From contig NZ_JACHMI010000001.1 in the NCBI RefSeq assembly GCF_014207985.1, positions 5,129,001 to 5,193,000 on the forward strand: DNA of 64,000 bases, read 5' to 3'. Positions 52,620-63,225 of the stretch are shown one piece after another. How positions within the stretch are numbered: the stretch's first letter is position 1; every line of letters begins with the position of its first letter. The notes beneath the pieces were generated by a model that was not told the DNA's origin, ran no database searches, and saw nothing but the letters and a program-made list of their open reading frames with translations. The stretch is from Nonomuraea rubra (GTDB lineage: Bacteria; Actinomycetota; Actinomycetes; Streptosporangiales; Streptosporangiaceae). Made by a program: the position numbers and the translations under genes.

Positions 52620-53300
52620 CGCGCTCCAGCACCGACCGTTCGGCATCGGCCAGATCCGACGGGTATACCCGGGTCGGGCCGATGGTGCATGACCTGCGCG
52701 TGATGGTGGACGCGATCGGCTACGTGACCCGGTACGGGATCGAGTGGCGGGCTCTTCCGGTCGACTTCCCGCCGAATGAGGCGGTGCATGCGGGTTTCTT
52801 GCGTTGGTCGCGGCACGGTCTGCCCGAACGGCTGCCCGAACGGCTGCCCGAACGCTGGCCGGGCGGCTCCGCGGACGGCTGCGCATCCTGGCCGGACGGG
52901 CGGAACTACACACGCTCGGGCTGCTGTTGTGCGTGGTGGTCACCGCCGTGTCGGTGCAAGACCGTGACGGCGCGCATCCGGTGCTGGCGCTGCTGTGCGA
53001 GAAGTTCTCCACCATCCGCCTCGTCGGGGCCGACGGCGGCTCCGCCGGACGGTTGCATGCCTGGGCCCGGCAGGTCCTCGGCCTGGCCGTCACGATCGTC
53101 AAGCGCAGCGAAACCTGCCCGGCTTCGCGGCGCTGCCCCGCAGGTGGATGATGGCGGAGCGCACCTGCTCCCTGGCTGGTCCGTTACCGCCGACTGGTGC
53201 GCATCTATGAACGCAAACCCGAACAACATGAAGCCCTCATCTGGTGGGCCACCGTGCACCAGATGACCCGCCGCCTGACACGCGAACTGGCGGGACGGCC
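52620..53300 (+). mobile_element. decayed IS5-family transposase
   Basis: Fragments in three frames: ARSDGYTRVGPMVHDLRVMVDAIGYVTRYGIEWRALPVDFPP, then GRLRILAGRAELHTLGLLLCVVVTAVSVQDRDGAHPVLALLCEKFSTIRLVGADGG, then VRYRRLVRIYERKPEQHEALIWWATVHQMTRRLTREL. Compared with intact relatives about 45 codons are missing between GRAEL and HTLGLLL, removing the first catalytic Asp. A 12-bp repeat (TGCCCGAACGGC, 52821-52856) has grown inside it. At least two frameshifts are present. Terminal inverted repeats were not found. Confidence 0.8.
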
Positions 53301-53715
53301 ACTCTCAAGCCGCTGGAGCGACCCAGCCGCCGCTTCCGGTCCTGTCCAGCCCCGACCGGCGCGGCAAGGTCCTGCAGCTCCTGGCCGCTCAGCCTTCCTG
53401 GCCAGCCTGGAGAGGAAGCGAACCGGCCGCTCGACAGCGCCCTTCCGCCGGACTTCCGGTTACTACGTGGTCTCGGGTATTTCTCCGCCCGTTTCGTCCT
53501 GGCGAGGCGTCGCGTCATGAGTGTGATCGCCGCGAAGGTCTCTGCGTGACATGAGAGTGATCGAGGCCCAGGTCAAGTGCACCCGCGCACCATGCCGGGC
53601 CATCGTCACCTCCAGAGCACGCCATCGTGGCGCCCCACCTCGTCCAAGCTCCCGTGAAAGCCATGGTCAGAGACATGACTGCCTTTCTTACTTGGTAACC
53701 GGCGCAGCGCTCCCT
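53301..53715. other. no recognisable gene
   Basis: Mixed composition after the IS remnant. A short direct repeat of TCATGAGNGTGATCG type occurs near 53516 and 53550. Reading frames here lack family features. Confidence 0.4.
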
Positions 53716-54273
53716 TCACGGCAGCTGTTCTTGAGCACGGGTGAGCCGGGCGAGTCCGCTGACCATGAGTGCCACAGATGCCACGCCGACGGCGACCACA
53801 CTCGGCAAGTACCAGTGCGGGCCCTCGATCACCACGTCCAGGACCGCCTCGTCACTGTCGCCGAGCCGGAACGGCGTGAAGATGCACGCGAACAACAGCA
53901 CCGAAAAGTGCGGCAGGACAAGGAAGAACGCTGCGGCCGCGGACGACTCGGTCACGCCGTACCCTCTGATGCGCCAGACCAAGACAGCGAGGGCCAAGGT
54001 GAGCGTGCCGAACACCCAGGCGTAACCCTTGATCACCGCGTCCGCCACGGCGAGAAAGCTCTCCGCGGCCTGAAGGTTGGGCCAGTCCTCCTGCGTTGCA
54101 CGGGAGATGGCCAGCGCCTGAGCTCCGCCGACGAGACCGAGCACTGTGACGATCGGGCCGGCCGAGAACGCGGTGACGAGCAGCACCGTGCCGCTCCTGG
54201 CGGCGAGGAGGGCGGCGAGGAGCGGCACAGCCGGAACGGCCACGACCCACCAGGCACTGAATAAGTCGTCCAT
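53716..54273 (-). CDS. small membrane protein of unknown function
   Basis: 185 residues from ATG 54273. Five hydrophobic segments are visible (WWVVAVPAVPLLAALLA, TVLLVTAFSAGPIVTVLGLVGG, GYAWVFGTLTLALAVLVW, AAAAFFLVLPHFSVLLFACIF, YLPSVVAVGVASVALMVSGLARL). I do not recognise the family. It stands alone, with no linked genes. Confidence 0.65.
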   Translation of the reverse strand: MDDLFSAWWVVAVPAVPLLAALLAARSGTVLLVTAFSAGPIVTVLGLVGGAQALAISRATQEDWPNLQAAESFLAVADAVIKGYAWVFGTLTLALAVLVWRIRGYGVTESSAAAAFFLVLPHFSVLLFACIFTPFRLGDSDEAVLDVVIEGPHWYLPSVVAVGVASVALMVSGLARLTRAQEQLP

Positions 54274-54520
54274 CGGCTCTTTCTAGTCGAGCCGGAGGCC
54301 GTCGAGAACCAGCCGCACCGGCACCCGGCCAAGTCGGCGGCGCCACAGCCGTCTGCCGCAGCGAGTGGCCGCTCGCGGGGGCTGCAGCCCCCCGCTTCGG
54401 TAGAACGCCAGGACGGCGGGGATCGGTATCGCTGGGATCAGCGGTAGTCGGCCCTGTCTTCAAGCCTTTGTCAGCAGGCTCTCAGACGTCAGCCGTCTGC
54501 CCAAGGCCGCACCAACCCGC
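54274..54520. other. intergenic stretch with adjacent palindromes
   Basis: GCGAGTGGCCGCTCGC (54361-54376) is followed at once by GGGGGCTGCAGCCCCC (54377-54392). No gene recognised. Confidence 0.5.
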
Positions 54521-54615
54521 CTACTCATGACCGCACCAACCCGCCCACTCGTGACCGCAACATGGCGCCTGATCATGACCGCACACGGCGCCTGATCGAG
54601 ACCGCAACACGGCGC
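54521..54615. repeat. four 23-24-bp tandem repeats
   Basis: Units begin at 54521, 54545, 54569 and 54592 with CTNNTCNTGACCGCA-type sequence (e.g. CTGATCATGACCGCA). No palindrome within the unit. Confidence 0.8.
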
Positions 54616-55025
54616 CGCTCCCCAGGGCATGCTGCGGCGATCGGCGGCGCGGGGTTCTTCCGTGCCTGCGGGAGCCGTCCCGCCTTTCGGCCACGCGGTG
54701 TCCACCCGCGGAGAGTGAGGACCGATTCCGCCCTGGCGCGTTCCTCGCGAGGCGGTGTGTACCGGTCATGTTCGTCGCGAAGCGGTTGTATGCCAGTTGT
54801 TGGTCCCCACCCTGCGGTTGCGCGCGCCGGTTGGATCTCTCACGAGGCAACCGCGTGCGCTACCTGCGTTCCTGACGGAACGGGCGCCTGCGCCCGAGCC
54901 TGGCCCGCTCCCACGTCATCGAGGACAGGCCGGGCGAGCCAGCAGCGGCTGCATGGGCTCGGCGACGACGATGATGTGCATCCAGACCCCTGCCGTACCT
55001 GAACGGCGTTGGACCTGGAAGCGAC
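54616..55025. other. no recognisable gene
   Basis: 410 bp downstream of groL. No convincing terminator hairpin, RNA gene or coding region was seen. Confidence 0.4.
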
Positions 55026-57122
<2,097 letters not shown>

Positions 57123-57151
57123 GGTTGCCGCATCGCACTCTACCCACAAAT

Positions 57152-57182
57152 TGCGTGGCGCGCACAAGTTGCGCGCCACGCA
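57152..57182. promoter_or_regulatory. perfect 13-bp inverted repeat, TetR operator
   Basis: TGCGTGGCGCGCA (57152-57164) and TGCGCGCCACGCA (57170-57182) around 5 nt. It covers the -35-like TTGCGC (57169-57174) of the downstream TetR promoter. Confidence 0.75.
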
Positions 57183-57190
57183 TCCTGCGA

Positions 57191-57196
57191 TATGCT
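57191..57196 (+). promoter_or_regulatory. -10 box of a leaderless promoter
   Basis: TATGCT lies 16 nt after TTGCGC and 7 nt before ATG 57204. Confidence 0.6.
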
Positions 57197-57203
57197 TCCA
57201 GCC

Positions 57204-57839
57204 ATGAACGAGGACGCCATGGATCTGCGAGCCCGCCACAAGCAGGCCACCCGGGAGGCGATCGGTCATGCCGCACTGCGGCTGGCCATCGAGCAGGGCC
57301 CCAACGGGCTGGCGCTCGTCCGCGTCCATGACATAGCCACGGCCGCGGGCGTCTCACCGCGCACGTACAACAACTACTTCTCCAGCCGGGAGGAGGCGAT
57401 CTGTGCCTTCCAGGCCGACCAGTCGCGGCGGGTGGGGCAGGCGCTGCGTTCCAGACCCGCCGGCGAGTCGCTGCAGGAGGCCGTGCTCGCGGCCGTGATA
57501 GAGCTCTACACCGATCCCGAGCCCGACCGGGCGGGCCTCGCCATGATCATGTCGACGCCCGAGTTGGAGGGTGAGGCACTGAAGGCGTTCAGCATGGCCG
57601 AGGCGCCGCTTGCCGAGGCCATCGCGGAGCGAACCGGCATCGATCCCCGCCGCGACCTGTTCCCCGCCGTCACAGCCGCCGCAGTCGCGGGCGCCATCCG
57701 CGTGGCGGGGCGCCACTGGCTCCAGCCCGGTGTCACCGCCTCCTTCGCCACGACTCTCCGCAACGCCCTGTCCTGCGTCTTCGCCCCCGCGCCGTTAGCC
57801 GGCTCCGGGAAGGACACTGAGGGTGGCGACGACTCCTAG
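57204..57839 (+). CDS. TetR-family regulator
   Basis: 211 residues from ATG 57204. Helix-turn-helix: ATREAIGHAALRLAIEQGPNGLALVRVHDIATAAGVSPRTYNNYFSSREEAICAF. The ligand domain resembles TetR_C of the MftR-like group. A strong palindromic operator covers its own promoter, so autorepression is likely. The nine-element array lies directly upstream, between it and groL. Confidence 0.9.
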   Translation: MNEDAMDLRARHKQATREAIGHAALRLAIEQGPNGLALVRVHDIATAAGVSPRTYNNYFSSREEAICAFQADQSRRVGQALRSRPAGESLQEAVLAAVIELYTDPEPDRAGLAMIMSTPELEGEALKAFSMAEAPLAEAIAERTGIDPRRDLFPAVTAAAVAGAIRVAGRHWLQPGVTASFATTLRNALSCVFAPAPLAGSGKDTEGGDDS

Positions 57840-58109
57840 CGTGCAGCTTCAAGAGTCCTGACGGCTTCGGATCCATCGACGGATTGGAGAGTTTGGATCC
57901 GCGGTGCTCCGCGGCGCGGGCGAAGGCTCGCCCGGCGGCTTTCGGGAGTCTTGCCGAAGCGGAAGACAGACGTGCCCCACTACTCGATGCCAACGGGACC
58001 ATCGCGTGCCTTGGAGCTGGTCGGCCGCGTCCACGGGGGGTTTGCGCCGTGTGGAGGATCGCGCCCATGTCCGAGGATGACGGCCGCAGCAGGAGGCTTG
58101 CCGCCCGGG
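57840..58109. other. no recognisable gene
   Basis: 270 bp between the TetR gene and the repeats. No promoter, hairpin or coding signal could be supported. Confidence 0.4.
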
Positions 58110-58300
58110 CCTGAAGCTGTGGCCCATGTCGAAGGCTTGTGGTCCGTGCCCGAGGCTTCCGATCTGTGCGGAGGCTTGCGCACGGCCCGGTGGCTTGTGC
58201 GCGGCCTGTGCGGAGGCTTGCGGTCCGTGCGGAGGTTTGTGGCGCGTGCCGAAGATTGCGGCCATGAGGAGGGCTGTGGCCCATGTCGAGGATCGTGTCT
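58110..58300. repeat. degenerate 18-21-bp tandem repeats, about ten copies
   Basis: Consensus close to AGGCTTGYGGYCCGTGCGG. Well-kept copies start at 58214, 58233, 58252 and 58270. Weaker copies extend upstream to about 58025. Confidence 0.7.
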
Positions 58301-58730
58301 ATGCCGCCGTCGTTAGCACTTCGCGAGAGGCGACGCGGGCCAGTTGCGGATGGTCGTGATGCCGGTCATCGGTGATTCATGAAGCGTTCCGGATGTCCGG
58401 ATGGCGGTCCATTCCCTGCTCAATTTGACGACCGTGGCATAGGAGGCTGAAGCATGCTCGGCGGGCCGAAAAGAACTTTTCGACGCCCCGAATCATCGTG
58501 CGTTCGAGGAGTCGCCATCGTCGGGGCTGAGCTGCAGTGTTGCACGTATGGCTTGCAGGATTTGCGAGAGTTACTACGGGCCGAAATGCCGTACTGAAAC
58601 ATACGGGCACGATGGAATATGAGCCCCTCTTGCCTTTTCTTCCCGCAGGACGCATTATTTCGATCATCGGCTGGGGCGCCCGCGAAGCCGCGAAACCTCT
58701 GTGCTGTTCAGTACTCAGGAAGGACCGTCG
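58301..58730. other. AT-richer upstream region of the small secreted protein pair
   Basis: Lower G+C than its surroundings. A 7-bp palindrome CGAAAAG/CTTTTCG lies at 58467-58482. It probably carries the promoter of the gene at 58731, but no clear -10/-35 pair can be assigned. Confidence 0.45.
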
Positions 58731-58967
58731 ATGATCCGTCGTGCGCTCCTCGCCGCAGCTCTGGCCGCCGCCACCCTCGGTGTCCTGCCGGTCGCTGCGG
58801 CCAACGCCAGGGCCTGCAGAATCGACCACTACTGCACCACCACCTACTACTCCGACGCCGCCCTCACCAACGCCGTCGGCGGCAAACAGGAGGACTGCGA
58901 CGGGACCACCCGCACCTGGGGAGTCCGCGGCCCCTATCAGACCTGGTACGAAAGCCCCTGCTTCTGA
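58731..58967 (+). CDS. small secreted cysteine-rich protein (DUF6289-like), copy 1
   Basis: 78 residues from ATG 58731 with AGGAAGG upstream. Sec signal MIRRALLAAALAAATLGVLPVAAANA, then a mature peptide of about 52 residues with four cysteines and the pattern CTTTYYSDAALTNAVGGKQ, CDGTTRTWG, ending SPCF. From memory this fits actinobacterial secreted proteins grouped as DUF6289, of unknown function. The next gene is a diverged copy. Confidence 0.8.
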   Translation: MIRRALLAAALAAATLGVLPVAAANARACRIDHYCTTTYYSDAALTNAVGGKQEDCDGTTRTWGVRGPYQTWYESPCF

Positions 58968-59061
58968 CCGGAGACCGTGGGTGTGCGTACCGCCCACGAG
59001 GGACCTGAACCGAAACACCTGCAGCTGACCCCACCGCTCCCACGCTCAGGAAGGACGATTC

Positions 59062-59298
59062 ATGATCCGTCGCGTGCTGGCCGTCGCCGCCCTGGCGAGC
59101 GCCGCGCTCGCCACCGTACCGGCCACCGCGCAGGCCGCTCCGATCTGCCGGGCCGGCTACATGTGCAACACCCAGTACTTCTCCGACCCCGCCCGCACCA
59201 ACCTGGTCGGGGTCAAGACGGAATTCTGTGACGGCGAGGTCTCGACCTGGGGCAGGGTCACCGGCTACATCACGTGGTCCGCGAGCCCCTGTTCCTGA
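59062..59298 (+). CDS. small secreted cysteine-rich protein (DUF6289-like), copy 2
   Basis: 78 residues from ATG 59062, again after AGGAAGGA. Signal MIRRVLAVAALASAALATVPATAQA; mature part CRAGYMCNTQYFSDPARTNLVGVKTEFCDGEVSTWG ... SASPCS. Cysteine positions and the TWG motif match copy 1, and the 20 bp before both starts are nearly the same, so the pair arose by duplication. Confidence 0.8.
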   Translation: MIRRVLAVAALASAALATVPATAQAAPICRAGYMCNTQYFSDPARTNLVGVKTEFCDGEVSTWGRVTGYITWSASPCS

Positions 59299-59471
59299 CG
59301 GAAGACAGCCGGCAGGGCACGCACCGGCGGCCCTGCCGGCTCCGCGGCGACAGTGGTCCGAAGCGAGCCGGGGAAGGGCCAGATGCGTTGGACGTGGGTA
59401 AGGCCTGGATGCGTGAGCGTGGTTGGGCTTGCTGTGTGATCGTGGACAACGCTTGGGGGCGGCGCGGGCAA
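59299..59471. other. no recognisable gene
   Basis: Short gap after the small secreted protein; nothing seen apart from weak early repeat units. Confidence 0.4.
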
Positions 59472-59587
59472 GGCCGATGCCTGCGCGTGCGTGACGCCCG
59501 AGCTGGCTGAGCGTGGGTGAGGCCGATGCCTGCGCGTGGGTGACGCCCGAGCTGGCTGGGCGTGGGTGAGGCCGATGCCTGAACGGG
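59472..59587. repeat. 49-bp tandem repeat, 2.4 copies
   Basis: Units begin with GGCCGATGCCTG at 59472, 59521 and 59570 (partial). Units 1 and 2 differ at only a few positions. Confidence 0.85.
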
Positions 59588-59665
59588 TAGGTCGGCGCCT
59601 TTGAGCTGCGAGGTCCAGGCGGGGCCGCGAGCCCAGTCGTGCTGTTCGGCGGGACGTGTCGGTGC

Positions 59666-60646
59666 TCAGAGTGCGAGAGCGCGGGCGATGGGCCAGGCGC
59701 CGGGGGAGGTGTTGGAGAGGACGGTGCGGGTGGTGCCGGTGTGCGGGTCGTGTGTGGACTTGAAGGACGCACCGGCGTCGTACCCGGCGAGGATCACCGT
59801 GTCGGTGCTTTCGTGCAGCCAGAAGCCAAGACCGTAGCGCAGCGACTCTTCGGGTACGGCGCAGCGTGGCCGTACCACCTCTTCGACGGAATCCACGATG
59901 TCGCCGGCGAAGAGCGCACGCCAGAAGGTGGAGATGTCGGCGGCGGTGGTGTGGATGCCGCCATCGCCGGTAGCCAGCACCGGCAGGTGGAAGATGTTGG
60001 AGCGGTTCACCCCGTCCAAGGGAAGGTAGCCCACGGCCGCGTCGGCGGGTAGCTCGTCGGAGCGGAGGAAGTCGGTTCTGGTCATGCCGGCCGGGCGGAG
60101 CACCCGTTCCCGGACCAGGTCGTGGTAACCGGCGCCGCCGGCCCGCTCCGCCAGCAGGGCCAGGACGACGAAACCGCCGTTGCAGTAGGCGAACCGCTCA
60201 CCGGCTCGGAACTTGGTGGGATGCCCGTCCAGGAGGGGCAGGAACGCCTCGGTGGTGGTCAGTTCGTGGGCCGCGCCGATGAAGTAGTCGGTGATGTCTG
60301 TGTTGACTTCTTCGTCGAGGTAGTCGCCGATGCCGGAGGTGTGGGTGAGCAGATGTTCGATGGTCACGTCGTCCGCGATCAGCGGGAGGTCCTTGCCGAG
60401 CAGGGAGCGGGCGGTGGTGTCCAGCCCCAGTGCGCCGTCACGGACCAGCGAGAGCACGGCCAGGGCGGTGAACCCCTTGCTGCCGCTGGCGATGCCGAAT
60501 CGGGTGTCCACGGTGTTGGGAACGTGGTAGGTGCGGTTCGCCAGACCGTAGGCCTTTGCGAACTCGATCTGGCCGTCCCGGTCGATCCAGACCACGCCGG
60601 AGAAACCGGTCTCCTCGGCGATCTTGTCGATGTGCCCCTCTGGCAT
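59666..60646 (-). CDS. serine hydrolase, beta-lactamase/D-aminopeptidase family
   Basis: 326 residues from ATG 60646. SxxK motif SGSK (FGIASGSKGFTALAV), YxN motif YCN (RFAYCNGGFVVLALLAE) and a third motif at the GYDAG position. No export signal is present, so it is probably cytoplasmic. Members hydrolyse esters or D-amino-acid peptides. The substrate is unknown. Confidence 0.85.
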   Translation of the reverse strand: MPEGHIDKIAEETGFSGVVWIDRDGQIEFAKAYGLANRTYHVPNTVDTRFGIASGSKGFTALAVLSLVRDGALGLDTTARSLLGKDLPLIADDVTIEHLLTHTSGIGDYLDEEVNTDITDYFIGAAHELTTTEAFLPLLDGHPTKFRAGERFAYCNGGFVVLALLAERAGGAGYHDLVRERVLRPAGMTRTDFLRSDELPADAAVGYLPLDGVNRSNIFHLPVLATGDGGIHTTAADISTFWRALFAGDIVDSVEEVVRPRCAVPEESLRYGLGFWLHESTDTVILAGYDAGASFKSTHDPHTGTTRTVLSNTSPGAWPIARALAL

Positions 60647-60824
60647 TGGCGCAGCCTAACCCAGGCTGGTGCCGGGGCCGAACTGATTTATGGCGCCTCG
60701 ATGCCGCCCGGACGACAAGGTGCGGCGGCGTAGGGGCCATGTGGGGAGCGGTGCGTGCGCAGTGGAAGTGGGGCTGGCTGCGATGGAGTAGTACGTGAGG
60801 GCTGCGTGTGGTGCGGGTGTTCGT

Positions 60825-60969
60825 GAGGGAGATATCTGCGGTGCAACGGAATGAGAGAGATGCGTGCGGTGCGGCGGTGTGGGAGAGAGATGTCTGCGGT
60901 GCGGCGGGTGCGGCGGTGTGAGAGATGTGTGCGGTGAAGGGGTCTGAGAGACGTCTGCGGTGCAGGGGT
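60825..60969. repeat. five variable-length tandem repeats
   Basis: Units of 25-37 bp, each with GAGANGTCTGCGGTG-type core, e.g. GAGAGATGTGTGCGGTG. They fill most of the gap between the serine hydrolase and YciI genes. Confidence 0.7.
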
Positions 60970-61056
60970 AGGCGGGGGTTGCGGTGCGGGACCGCGCCGA
61001 GGACCCGCGCGGGGGCGTGGGCGCGTGGAGCAGGTCCTCGGCCGGTCAGGGCGTTC

Positions 61057-61395
61057 TCACATCTCCAGGCCGGCTGTGTCCATCAGCGGCCGGACCTCCA
61101 CGCCCCAGGCATGGCCGCCGGCCATGAGGCCGGCCAGTTCGATGGCGCGTTCCCGGCTGTCGCAGTCGAGGAGGTACTGGCCGGCGACATGGTGGAGCGC
61201 CTGCAGGTACGGGCCCTCGTTCACCGCCACCACACCGTCGCGGACCCGTACGAAGGCGCTGATGGAGGGGTCGGCGAGGGCGTGACCGCTGATGAGCTCG
61301 CCCGAACGCGCGGCCGTGGCCAGGATCCGCTCGTGGTCGAGGCCTTCCCCCGGCGGTGCGGCAGCGGTCACGTAGACGTTCAGCAGGAACTTCAC
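61057..61395 (-). CDS. YciI-like protein, second of a pair
   Basis: 112 residues from ATG 61395. MKFLLNVYVTAAAP..., and VAVNEGPYLQALHHVAGQYLLDCDSRERAIELAGLM match the YCII fold. In typical members the core reads DGPF; here it is EGPY. It lies 5 bp after its paralogue and is co-transcribed with it. Confidence 0.8.
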   Translation of the reverse strand: MKFLLNVYVTAAAPPGEGLDHERILATAARSGELISGHALADPSISAFVRVRDGVVAVNEGPYLQALHHVAGQYLLDCDSRERAIELAGLMAGGHAWGVEVRPLMDTAGLEM

Positions 61396-61400
61396 CGTGC

Positions 61401-61769
61401 TCAGCCGTCGGCCGTACCCGCGAAGACGACCGGGCGTACCTCGATGCCGAGACCTTCGACGCCGGCGTCAGGGATGAGCGCGGCCAGTTCCAGAGCGCGT
61501 TCCCGGCTGTCGCATTCCACCAGGTAGTAGCCGCCGAGGAACTCCTTGGCCTCCAGGTACGGCCCGTCCGTCACGACGGGGGTGCCGCGCCGGACCCGCA
61601 CCACCGCGCTCTGCGACGGGTCGGCCAGCGCCGCGGTGCTGATCATCTCGCCGGACTTGGTGATGGTCTCCATGAACGCGCCGTGGCCGTTCATCACCTC
61701 GTTGCGCTGCTCCTCGGTCAGCGTGTCCCATACCTGCGGGTTCACGTGCATGATCAACAGGAATTTCAT
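61401..61769 (-). CDS. YciI-like protein, first of a pair
   Basis: 122 residues from ATG 61769. MKFLLIMHVNPQVWDTLTEEQRNEVMNGHGAFMETITKSGEMI and TPVVTDGPYLEAKEFLGGYYLVECDSRERALELAALIP are typical of the actinobacterial YciI/DGPF group, often encoded near sigma factors. No sigma factor is adjacent here. Confidence 0.87.
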   Translation of the reverse strand: MKFLLIMHVNPQVWDTLTEEQRNEVMNGHGAFMETITKSGEMISTAALADPSQSAVVRVRRGTPVVTDGPYLEAKEFLGGYYLVECDSRERALELAALIPDAGVEGLGIEVRPVVFAGTADG

Positions 61770-62136
61770 GTCATCTCCTCAAGGTTGGGCGGCACCCCTG
61801 TGGGCGCCGTTCACCATGTGGTCGGAGCCGGTGCCGGGTTCTTGCGCCTGCCGCCACGGAAATTTCCCGCCTCGGCGCCTTCCCTGGGGAAGGGGCGCTT
61901 GACCTCGTCGAACGGTCAAGTCTGGAGTATAGGGAGGGAGCCAGCCGCGGGTGGGGGTCAGCCCGGTGCGCGGGAGTCGACGCCGTGACCGGTGCGGGTT
62001 CGGGGGGTGTACGGGTCGGCTCCGCGTTCTGTCCGTGGGATACCGCGTGGGAGGGGTGGGGCTCGCCGCCCTCGCCGAACGCGTTGATGGCCGCCCGGCC
62101 GCGTGCGAGGGTGGTGAGCGACGAAAGGGCTGGTCG

Positions 62137-63114
62137 ATGAGATCGTTCACGGGAATGATGGCCGTCGTCACCGGAGGCGGCGGCGGGATGGGGCGCGAGC
62201 TGGTCGTTCAGCTGGCAGCCGAGGGCTGCTCGGTCGCCGCCTGCGACGTCGACGAGGCCGGGCTGGCCGTCACCGCCGAGCGGGCCGCCGAAGCCTCACC
62301 GGGCGGTGGTGAGGTGCGGGTCACGACCCATCGGTGCGATGTGTCGGATGAGGCCCAGGTGACGAGGTTCCGCGACGAGGTGGTCGAGCGGCACGGGATC
62401 GGCCACATCAACCTGCTGTTCAACAACGCCGGCATCAGCGGCGGCAACAGCTTCGTCACCAGCCCGCGAGCCGAGTGGGAGCGTACGTTCGGCGTCTGCT
62501 GGGGCGGGGTGTACAACTGCACGCGCGCGTTCATGCCGCTCCTGATCGCCAGTGACGAGGGCTGCCTGGTCAACACCAGCAGCGTCAACGGGTTCTGGGC
62601 GGCCGGCCCCGGACTGCCGATGAGCGCTTACAGCGCCGCCAAGTTCGCCGTGAAGGGTTTCTCCGAGGCGATGCTGACGGATCTGCGGCTCAACGCGCCG
62701 CACGTACGCGTGGCGCTGGTGATGCCCGGTCACGTCGGCACCGGGATCGTGATCAACTCCCGCCGGATCCACGGTCGCTCCGAGCCGGACGACATGACCG
62801 CCGAGGAGCTCGCGGACGCTCGCCCGCTCGCCGCCGCCGTCACGGGCGTTCCCGCCGACCGGCTGAGTGACGAGGAGGTACGGGTGGTGGTCAAGGGCAT
62901 GGGCGAGGCGTTCCGCGACAACGCGCCGCTGTCGGCCGCCGACGCCGCGACGGTCATCCTTGACGGTGTACGCGCGGGCACCTGGCGCATCCTGGTCGGG
63001 GACGACGCCCGCGCCCTCGATGCGGCGATGCGCGCGGATCCGCTGGATCTGTACCGGCCCGACAGCCCGACCGTGGCGGGCATGCTCGCCAACGTGCGTC
63101 CCCGCGAGGAGTGA
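62137..63114 (+). CDS. short-chain dehydrogenase/reductase
   Basis: 325 residues from ATG 62137. AVVTGGGGGMGRELVVQLAAEGCSVAACDVDE has TGGGxGMG; NLLFNNAGIS is the NNAG motif; the active site reads SSVNG...YSAAK. A C-terminal extension of about 70 residues continues beyond the core. It is divergent from the YciI pair. Substrate unknown. Confidence 0.9.
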   Translation: MRSFTGMMAVVTGGGGGMGRELVVQLAAEGCSVAACDVDEAGLAVTAERAAEASPGGGEVRVTTHRCDVSDEAQVTRFRDEVVERHGIGHINLLFNNAGISGGNSFVTSPRAEWERTFGVCWGGVYNCTRAFMPLLIASDEGCLVNTSSVNGFWAAGPGLPMSAYSAAKFAVKGFSEAMLTDLRLNAPHVRVALVMPGHVGTGIVINSRRIHGRSEPDDMTAEELADARPLAAAVTGVPADRLSDEEVRVVVKGMGEAFRDNAPLSAADAATVILDGVRAGTWRILVGDDARALDAAMRADPLDLYRPDSPTVAGMLANVRPREE

Positions 63115-63167
63115 ACGGTCTCGGGAGTGCCCACCGGTGCCGGAGGGCGCCGACGGTGGTGACGGTG

Positions 63168-63209
63168 CCGGCAGCGCCGGTGTGGAGGGGAGAGTGGCGG
63201 CGCTGCCGG
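63168..63209. terminator. 12-bp hairpin between convergent genes
   Basis: CCGGCAGCGCCG (63168-63179) pairs with CGGCGCTGCCGG (63198-63209) around an 18-nt loop, between the SDR stop and the PhoX-like stop. Confidence 0.6.
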
Positions 63210-63225
63210 GTGCCGTTCGATCGGG

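Noticed and set aside
53244..53549. 101-codon frame after the IS remnant
   Set aside because: Overlaps the transposase fragments in another frame and lacks any known pattern.
58377..59018. 213-codon minus-strand frame opposite the small secreted protein
   Set aside because: Antisense shadow; the plus strand has a signal peptide and ribosome site.
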